Below are positions 56,001 to 64,000 of a DNA stretch of 64,000 nucleotides, piece by piece. Each line of letters begins with the position of its first letter. The first letter of the stretch is position 1. Source of the DNA: Phascolomyces articulosus. Taxonomy: Eukaryota > Mucoromycota > Mucoromycetes > Mucorales > Lichtheimiaceae. Position numbers and translations under genes: made by a program. Where the stretch lies: positions 1,240,001 to 1,304,000 of the forward strand of contig JAIXMP010000001.1 of the NCBI GenBank assembly GCA_025677815.1. Direction: 5' to 3'. The notes beneath the pieces were generated by a model that was not told the DNA's origin, made no database searches, and saw only the letters and a list, made by a program, of their open reading frames with translations.

Positions 56001-58322
56001 TGAGCCAATTGAGAAGGCATTGAATTTGCATTTCCTTCTTCATCCTTGTCCGCACTAAAAATATATTTTGTTTTACAAAAAAAATTATAGTAATTAAATA
56101 CTCCTTGTTTCTATATCAAGAAACGAGATATAACAAGAGATCACTTACTTGAGTGCTTGATCCACTAATTCAGAAGCATCCACATCCTCTTCATCATCGC
56201 CTTTTCCTCCATTGATATTTTCTGATTCTTCATTCTCACCATTTTCTACTTGTAGATCCAATGGTTCTTGAGATAGAAGTGTAGTCGGTGAAGAGGTGGC
56301 GGGTGGCGATGATGGTACTGATTTTTCTTCCGTCGTCGTAGTAGTAGCAGTCGTACTCGATGATACTTTTTCTTCAGATTCCTCTTTTTCGTTTTGAGTT
56401 TCATTCCCACTTCCATCCAGTTTCTTGGAAGGGTTGGGTTCAAGGAACACACCAGGAACAAGAACATGTAAATCAGGTAAATCCTCATAAAATTTTCGAG
56501 CATCTTCATCTTCCCAAATACCATTGGCCAAAGATTCCTAATTTTTATTTAAAAAAATACCAATTAACAAGGTAAATTCCAAGCCAATTTTTATGTAACT
56601 CTTGAATGAAATGGTGGAATAACATCATATTCCTTTTTTTTTACCTTTGTTTCAGAAAATGCATGAGCAGCACCTGCACTGACAATAGAAACTCGCGTCA
56701 CACCTTCTTCTTCAGGAAGTTCAGGCATTTCCAAATCCAAGGCATCCGCAAGTCTATATATATATATCATGTTATTATTTTGTTGAAATTTTTTTTTCTC
56801 CTCTTATTCCCCTCCAATCACTAACATCAACTTACGTTTGTGTATTATTCAACAATTTTTCATACGACTTCGAAGATTTTTCATAATCTTGCTTAATTTC
56901 ATCAGGAAGTTCACCGCGCGTATAAAGAATTTCACGATTGCGATGGTCTAATTTTTTAATCGTTTTATGTTCCTTGACCAAATGTTTCTCCACACTATGA
57001 TAATAATCCACAAATAATTCTTTCAATAAAGCACGGTACTCTGGTGTGACCACAGAATCTGCTTCGGCGACAACGGTGGTACCACTGGTGACTGCGGTAG
57101 CATCTTCTTGATGAGTATCATTTTCACTTTGTTGCGAAGCAGCAGCTGCACGTTGTTTACGAGGAACAATACCAAGAATTTCTTGCCCATAATTCTTAAG
57201 GAAGGAAGCCGCGATGGGTAAATGGACATTGTGTTCCAAATCATTCGAAAGCTGACATATATTGTTATATAAAAAGCATAAAACACATTAATATTTCTCT
57301 GCCGAGCATTTTTTTTTATCATCACAATAAAGAATGATTTCTCCCCCCCTCTCACACACTTATTACGAGTAATGCTTACCAATCCTTTCAATGCATGATA
57401 AACGAAATTACTTTCTGTGGGTTTTTTACCATTCTTTTCTTCCCTTTCATTATCCTTTTTACGAGATTTGAGGGATGTGGATGAAGAAGAACCAACAAAT
57501 CCTGCCACACCATCTCGTTGTGATTCAACTCCTTCCAAACTGGTGGAAGCTAAAGATGGAATACCGTCCTCTACGTTTCGTAATACATCCGCAAGCCATA
57601 ATTCCACAGAAATACGTAAATAGGTGCGTTGTCTCGAAATACGTGTCGATTCTTCCTTATCGCGTTGTTCCTGTGTTAATGATGCCAAATGTTGTCGGGT
57701 AGGGAGTTGAAGTGCTTTGGCGAGATTATAGGTAAGTAATAACGTAAACGTTTCAGGGAATCGTTGATGCAATGCCGAAATGACCTAATGTTCAAAAAGG
57801 TGAGGGTAAGGAAAAAAACCCGTGTTTATCGTTGCAAGAGTTAAATATATAGCCTTTGACTATTATTTTCGTATTCGTTTCCCTCCTCCTAACGTGTCAC
57901 TCGCTGACAGAAAAAAAATATACATTACTTCAACACAAGCGGCAATGTCAGTAGTTGATTTACACTTGAGCATACCCTCAAGGACAGCACCAACCACTTC
58001 AGAAATGTACTTTTCCAAGCTCAATTTCTTGATATCATTTAGTAATTGTTGTGTCGAATCCGCGGCTAATGATGTTTTACATTTCTTTATAAAAGTCGTG
58101 TTCTTTTTTATATTACTGTCAAGATTTTTATACTGTGAAGCATCTATACATACAATTTCATTTGTTTTTTTTCAGGTTAAGCATGGAACAATTCCTTTTT
58201 TTATTCCATATCCCCATTCCCCATTTCTTTCAGGTGTAGGCGAAGGGATTTGTCTCAAAAATACCTTTGCCTTTATCCCAAGCAAGTGTGTTAGCCTGGC
58301 GAAGTTCTGGTTTTGTAGGCAT
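53077..58322 (-). CDS. UPF2: nonsense-mediated decay factor UPF2 (Nmd2)
   Basis: Seventeen exons: 58322-58265, 58143-57929, 57784-57380, 57251-56836, 56753-56645, 56537-56149, 56054-55886, 55774-55664, 55574-55509, 55436-55251, 55157-54765, 54677-54548, 54469-54018, 53924-53720, 53626-53538, 53412-53271, 53174-53077 (3633 nt, 1210 aa). The MIF4G-1 region has LDSNIKKNTTFIKK and LEKYISEVVGAVLEG. The middle and third MIF4G units include LTKFRVTPAHTIFHVFKIAL, LLETCGRFLLKS, KYSNIHLLAILASGLHRHHS and FFRIRLCCTLLDTCGMCFDR. A long acidic stretch (about 1000-1035) is followed by the C-terminal UPF1-binding part (EREFSRMMNESMESRKF, TLLTKKGNRQQ) and a Gly-rich end. UPF2 bridges UPF1 with UPF3/exon-junction complexes. 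ATG 58322 gives MPTKPELRQANTLAWDKGK, matching the usual short N-terminus. Confidence 0.92.
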
Positions 58323-58708
58323 ACAAAAAAAGAAATAATAAAAAAGATAGAGTTTCTTTCAAAAAAAAAAAAAAGTTTGTGACCTTTTGTAGTTTTTATA
58401 TCTTTTTTTTTTTTTTTGGTGCTTGATATCAAATTTCTAGCTCCATTTTGCATATTTTCTTTTTATATTACCGCAGTAGGTTTCTTCATCGAGGAGGATG
58501 GATTATAAATGAAAGAGAACTTTATTTTTTTTTCTGATGTATGAAATAGAGAGAGTAATATAATAATGGATAAATGATAAGACAACACAAAGGGTGTGTC
58601 ATCAAGAGTATATAGCATAAATAAATAAATAAATAATGTAATAGCAACGCCAATATTTTCTAACATTTCACTACTATATATGATTCATAACACGCACAAC
58701 GGTAATGA
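58323..58708. other. spacer between UPF2 and the Slm-like gene
   Basis: UPF2 5' flank and Slm-like 3' flank. A/T homopolymers (58361-58374, 58404-58418) and an (AATA)n patch near 58620. No gene. Confidence 0.45.
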
Positions 58709-61700
58709 CTATGATTTTTGTTGCTGTTGTGATAGAGAACTTGTGTTTATAATATCTTCAGAAGAAGATTGTGGTGGAAAAGATTCAAATGTTTGACTAC
58801 TTGCAATACTTATAGTAGATTCCTCCTTCTTTTGTTGTTGCTGTTGTTCATCATCTTGTTGTTGTGCAGATGTTGGAGAAAATGCAGTCAATTGAGGAAG
58901 ATAACTAGCAAAAGAAGTCATGATCGTAGAAGGCTGTTGTTGTACGGGTATATCATTTTTCTTTTCAGTACTAGTAGAAGTAGTACTATCAGCCACTTCT
59001 TGTTTAATATCATGTCGTTCAACACTGCCAGCAGCGTGAATAGGTGTATCCGTCGTAATTGCATGATGAAACACAGGCATAGATTCCTTTGTAGGTGTCT
59101 TTTGATCTTCATCTTCAATAACAACACCTATTGCAGTCGTTTCTACGGTCATGTTATTATTGGAAACATTAGTTCGTTTAGGTTGATGTTGTTCTTTAGG
59201 AATATCTATCATTTCTACTTTTGAATCCGTATTATAGTAACGAGGTTGTTGTTGATTTTCTTGTTCTTCAAAAGAAGGATAGATAGTAGGTTTGAGCGTG
59301 ATAATTTCCTCATTCGATTGAGTTTTCCCTTTATCTTGCTTTGTAATACCATCTGTTGCAGAAACAGTATTGTAATCTCTTGCTGTTGGGGGTATTAAGT
59401 AGGGCGAGTCATTGTCGTCGTCATCGCTATCATCCTCTTTATTATGGTCATCAAGATGAGATTTCTTTTGTTGATCGTCATTATAATCGTCAATAATACT
59501 TGTGATTCTTGTTCTTGCTTTAGCAAGTGGATCTTGTTGTTCTGGCGTAGGCGATATCGGAGAAGTATTAGTTGCTACTACTGGCGGTGCTGGAGAAAGA
59601 GGGGGAGGAGCAGGACTTTGTGGTGATAAAGGCGATGTTGGACCATGACTAACTTTAATATTGGTATATTTACTGCTTGCATTACTAATGGATCGATGTA
59701 CTGCTGCTGTTTTATTGGTGGTATCCACCTTCATCTCTCCTCCTCCTACCATAGGATCTTCATTAGTTAATAAAGTTGTACTCTTTCGTTGAATCTTTTT
59801 CCAAGCTGAAGATTGGAGTCCATGAGTTCGTGTAGCAATATCAACTAAAAGTCGACACCATGTAATTAATTCCTCTCTGGAATTGGCTCGAAGAACATAA
59901 ATCTTGTCACGTTGTAAAGCTCCCGATCCTCCACGTCGAATTTCAAACGTATAATCACTATTTCCTCCTCCGCCTCCTCCTCCACTACGGCTAATACCAC
60001 TTGTATTAGCCAAATGACTAATATCGATGGAAGGAACAATGGTAGCTTTGGGAATAAAGATGGAAAGTTCAGGATTGACTTTATCATTTTCATGGAATTG
60101 ATGCAAGAATCCACCTATTATATATATATGTATATTATTATTATTATTAAAGGTTTTGATCTGTTAAAAGAAGATTTCTGTACAAGATAAAGTTCAAAAA
60201 TACTCGACGGTGTATATACAATATAGAATGAATAAACAGAAAATACAAATAAACTTACACTGCGTTAAAACAAAATAGCGAGCTGTATATTGTTTACGCA
60301 CACCTGTACGTCGTCCCAATAAACCTTTGTAAAGAGTCATAACGGCTGGATGAAACTTGTTATTATAATTAATATGAAGGTAATTCCGTGTAGGATTTAA
60401 TGCATCCACGACCAAATCTTTGGCTTCACTATTCAAAAATTGCTGCCATTCACGTTCTGTATCCATTTTTTCAATCATGCGTTGCATGCGGGCTGTTTCT
60501 CGAGACGTGGCTATATTGCCATAATGATCATAACAAAATTGCATGGTCTTTTTCAATGTATGAATCACTCGTTTTTCAAATAAGGCAGATTGATGTTGAA
60601 CATCAATCATGGTAGCACGAAGTCGGTTATCTTCATGAACTTCCCGTTGCAAATATCGCAATACATCTAAATATAGAATAGTCGAGAGGGAAAAATGTAA
60701 ATTAATTAAAAATGGACTATTGTGATAATATCATGATGATGTAGAAGAGGATAATAACACTTACGGAGATTCGTGACCCATGGATCTTGCGCCAAGGGTC
60801 CATTGCCTGTAGCATTAGCAGCAGCTTGACATTGTTTACTAAGTAAAGCAATCGTTTTTTGTGTCGTTTCCGCACGTTTCAACAATTCGTCCATGCGAAA
60901 TTGGCGACTTTGATCCAAGGTTTGTATTCTTTGTTTACAATCTCTAGCCAACATTTGCAAATCAGGAATGTATTCTTTAAACAGTTTATTGCCAGCAGAT
61001 TGTTGTGTGGTGGCCACACGAGATGTTAAGGAACGGAAACCCGATAGTAAAGAAGACATGGGTGTGTCTTGTTTAATATGCTTGTCTTTCCAATCGACAT
61101 GAGGTAACACTTTATGGTAGTACAATTCACTGCTTTGCATATTGATTTTCCCTACTTGTTCCAACCAGATCAATATTTCACGTAAAATCAATTGCCAGGC
61201 ACCTAGACGTTGAATAATAGCTTGGGCTCGATTACGTGATGCATTTGCGCTTCCTGGTTGTTGTTGGATATTGATGGCGGATATATTGGCATATTCTAAT
61301 TCTTCTGGTACATCCGAAGGGGATGCAGTTGTAGGTGATTTAGGAACTTCTTCATCTAGGATTTTTTCTTCATGAGTAATATTTTCATTCAAAGGTTCAT
61401 CCTTGCTATTGTTGTTGTCTTTGGTCGCTGTGGTTGTATCCATGTGTGAGTCATTTTTAGGCACTTGCTGTTGAGTTGTTGTTATGTCATATGTTGTTGT
61501 TGCAGCAAGAAGTGTATTGTTGTTATTACTTTTAATACTGTTTCCACGAGCAAGATGACCGTTTGAATTTTCCTTGAGACGATTCGATGAAGACATTGGT
61601 TGTTGTTGAGCACTACTAGCAGAAGAATGAGTTCGACGTCTTGTATTATAATTTTGATTACTAGTTGTTGTTGGAGGTCTTGATGAGGATGGTTTCTTTC

Positions 61701-61773
61701 CTGTACTATTACTACGTCCAAGAATACGTAAACCAAATGATGTGAATGAATTACGTTTCTTCACTTCGCCCAT
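58709..61773 (-). CDS. Slm1/Slm2-like PH-domain protein
   Basis: Three exons: 61773-60765, 60666-60259, 60114-58709 (2823 nt, 940 aa). Residues 1-170 are Ser/Asn/Gln-rich with basic patches. Residues about 180-430 are helical, F-BAR-like (NRAQAIIQRLGAWQLILREI, then DLQMLARDCKQRIQTLDQSR and MQRMIEKMDTEREWQQF). A PH domain follows at about 435-575 (TLYKGLLGRRTGVRKQYTAR, YFVLTQCGFLHQF, REELITWCRLLVDIA), interrupted by a poly-Gly insert. The C-terminal 360 residues are disordered, Pro/Gln/Asp-rich. This order is that of yeast Slm1/Slm2, which bind PI(4,5)P2 at eisosomes and present Ypk kinase to TORC2. By family the role is membrane-stress signalling. The C-terminal extension is longer than in yeast. 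Confidence 0.8.
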
Positions 61774-63973
61774 ATAATAAAAGAAAAGGAAAAAAAGATG
61801 TTGGTGAATAAGAAAGAAAAAAAAGGAAAAAGGAGAAAAAAAAAGAGTGAGCGTTTTCTTTACTTGTTGGGAAATTTAATTTCTTGTTACACATTTTACA
61901 GAAATCGAGTAACAATTATCTTCCTCTTGCTTGTTTGTTAGCATAAAAAAAACAACAACAATGAGAGATTGAACGTTGTACATAAGATGATATATTTAGA
62001 TGGATGACCGTCATTATTATAATATATATGTATCATAGAGATGTATTAAATTGTGCCATGGTATGTAGCAGTAGTGTTATTATGAAAGTTTATTTTTTTT
62101 TCCTGACTTTCATTTATATAATTAATATCTATTCAGGAATAAATAAGTCTGTATGAACCGCTTATTTAAGAATAAACCTAATTCGTTCATTTATGGAATA
62201 TATAGAACAGGTAGCAGTGTTTCATTGTAACACCTTTAAAAATTTCTGTGTGAATTGCATGCTGATATCGTTTTTCTATAGTTACACTTACCGTGAATTT
62301 TAGGCAATGATCTATCGTATTTTATTGTGCATGGCAACAAATGGGGTCAATTCGAAAAAAAAAGGCCTGGAACACTGTTTAGATTTTATATGTATATAGA
62401 GCTTAACAATGACCTAAAAAAATCTATACCTCACATAACAACGTCATGTATCCAACCACGAGAACAAAATGTTTATCATATATGTTGGTCTTCCTAGCAA
62501 TGAGAGAAAGTTTTGTATGTGCAACATGCTTTTTTTTGAGCAAGCAAATCGTGATAAGTAAAAAATGGTATATGATAACGTATTATGTATATATAAAATA
62601 GGAACGTCTATGACTGCTACGATATAGGCATCATTTTTATATGTATGACTGATGTCTGTTATATTTTTGTCACAAACATTCATTAAAAAAAGTATAAGCC
62701 TTGTTTGTAAATTATATATATATGGATGCTACATCAAATGTGATAATTTATAAACCTTTCTATGGAAGGTTAACACGTTGTCCATTTTTTAATATTATCT
62801 TGTTTGTTATCGTGCCACTTTTTTTTTCATTTCATTTTTTATTTTTACGTTAGTAGCAATCTTGGCAGCCAGATGAAAGAAGAAGGCACACATTAGAAAA
62901 AAAAAGATTTACATTCCATCAGGTGAGCTATTTTACTAAAAAAAAATCCATAACGACGAACCGTTTATTATTATTAAGAATAACATTTACCGCGGGTGTT
63001 TTAGTATAACCTTGGCATTTGTTATTGTTGTTGAATCATATTACTATTTTTATTTGTGATGTGGTCAGGGCTGGTTGTTTGTAGTACAATTGTAACAAAT
63101 ATAATTTGATCACATCCATTACATTTATATAGTTTATACACAACGCATTTACCCTGGGAATTTGCTATTTTTTTTTCCCAACCTGTGAGGAGGTGGATTA
63201 TGGTAATACTACTCCTATTTTGCAAGCATATACCACACTATAGTTAATTTCTACCCCGCACATTTTTTTAAACACCTTTCAGTGGTAACACTAAACTATA
63301 AACGGAAATATAATCAAGAAGTGCCTGATTCTTTACTTCTTCCTATGATCATATTATATACCATATTATTATATAAAGATAAACTATGTTCTTAATCTAA
63401 CCAAATGCAAAATCCATTTCTACTTGGCATTGATAGAAAAAATAATATTTTCTTGGCATAATACCACTCTCCTCTGTAAACTGCAACGATCTCTTTATAA
63501 GAACGGAATCTATCTTGATTTATTCTTACTTAAATTGACAGAATAAACAAAATTATCGGGCGAAGCGCCGTTCCCCTTTTCACCTTTTCTTTTTTTCTTT
63601 TTTAACAACAAATATCCTTTATGGATGATGGGAAATAATCTGCTTCGTCATAAAGGGCAGTTGTATGTAAATATATTTACTTATTTATTACCATTAAAAC
63701 CATTAGAAACAACACGAAATTCAATATAATAATAATATTGCATCTCAATATCATGGCATCAAGATGGTACAAAAGAAAATAAAATGTCAACTTAAACTCT
63801 ACCGAAAAAAACACCCCCCCGGTGATTCAAAAGCAGGAATTATTCCTCTTGGCAACTCACACAACAGAAGATCGACAACAACTATAAAAACCCTTTTCTC
63901 CTTGTCTCATTTTGTTTCCAAAATTTGAATATCCAAAAAAAAATCTACATCAACCACAGCAGCAAATAAAATA
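61774..63973. other. intergenic region, right flank
   Basis: About 2.2 kb, AT-rich. It contains the promoter of the Slm-like gene on the left and that of a probable plus-strand gene on the right. No gene is seen between. Confidence 0.45.
63883..63890 (+). promoter_or_regulatory. TATA box of a gene at the right edge
   Basis: TATAAAAA followed by a CT-rich stretch (CCCTTTTCTCCTTGTCTC), the usual arrangement of strong fungal promoters, 91 bp before an ATG. Confidence 0.5.
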
Positions 63974-64000
63974 ATGGTAATGCATTAATCAATACCTACC
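63974..64000 (+). CDS. probable start of a gene running off the right edge
   Basis: ATG at 63974, directly followed by a donor-like GTAATG. An intron right behind the start codon is frequent in highly expressed fungal genes such as ribosomal-protein genes. Without the next exon the product cannot be named. Confidence 0.35.

Noticed and set aside
1..64000. CRISPR arrays, bacterial operons, phage or plasmid origin
   Set aside because: The window is eukaryotic. No regularly spaced repeats or prokaryotic gene layout seen.

Overview
The window looks like nuclear DNA of an early-diverging filamentous fungus, most likely a Mucorales-type Mucoromycotina. The signs are AT-rich intergenic DNA with many homopolymer runs, genes split by many short introns (about 50-130 nt, GT..AG), fungal versions of housekeeping proteins (Rheb, RPB9, Rab5, La, UPF2, an Slm-type PH protein) and LINE/DDE transposons. 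I could not run a search, so the genus is not assigned. All exon models were built by hand from splice sites and reading phase. Every multi-exon model below sums to a whole number of codons, except arrestin A, whose first exon is unresolved.

Layout. (1) 1.6-7.2 kb is a gene block: a DH-PH RhoGEF (+), Rheb (-) and RPB9 (-). (2) 7.4-30.4 kb is a transposon-rich, gene-poor island. It holds a decayed DDE transposon (7.8-10.1 kb), a secreted aspartic protease gene with an in-frame stop (13.4-15.1 kb), a broken F-box gene split by a 5'-truncated LINE (15.5-18.1 kb), a second broken gene split by another LINE (18.3-20.4 kb), and a nested cluster at 21.8-28.0 kb. That cluster contains two identical inverted ORF1-only LINE derivatives, an apparently intact pogo/Tigger-like transposon and a truncated LINE ORF2. 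(3) 30.5-43.8 kb is a second gene block: an unrecognised small protein, an NCLX-type cation/Ca2+ exchanger, two divergent arrestin-like paralogues with PPxY motifs, and Rab5. (4) 43.8-48.7 kb is a gene-free stretch. (5) 48.7-61.8 kb is the third block: an NRG1-like C2H2 zinc-finger factor, La, UPF2 and an Slm-like PH protein. (6) 61.8-64 kb is mostly empty, with a probable gene start at the right edge.

How the genes relate. Several encode parts of TOR, plasma-membrane and endocytic control: Rheb (TORC1), the Slm-like protein (TORC2/PIP2), arrestin adaptors (ubiquitin-driven endocytosis), Rab5 (early endosome) and the RhoGEF. La and UPF2 act in RNA maturation and decay. Nothing indicates an operon, and the neighbourhood may be chance.

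The most interesting structures are the inverted ORF1-only LINE pair whose flanking target duplications appear exchanged between the copies, the 130-bp 3' tail these share with an RT-bearing LINE, the intact pogo-like element nested among them, and a Rab5 gene whose last prenylated cysteine depends on a 5-nt terminal exon.
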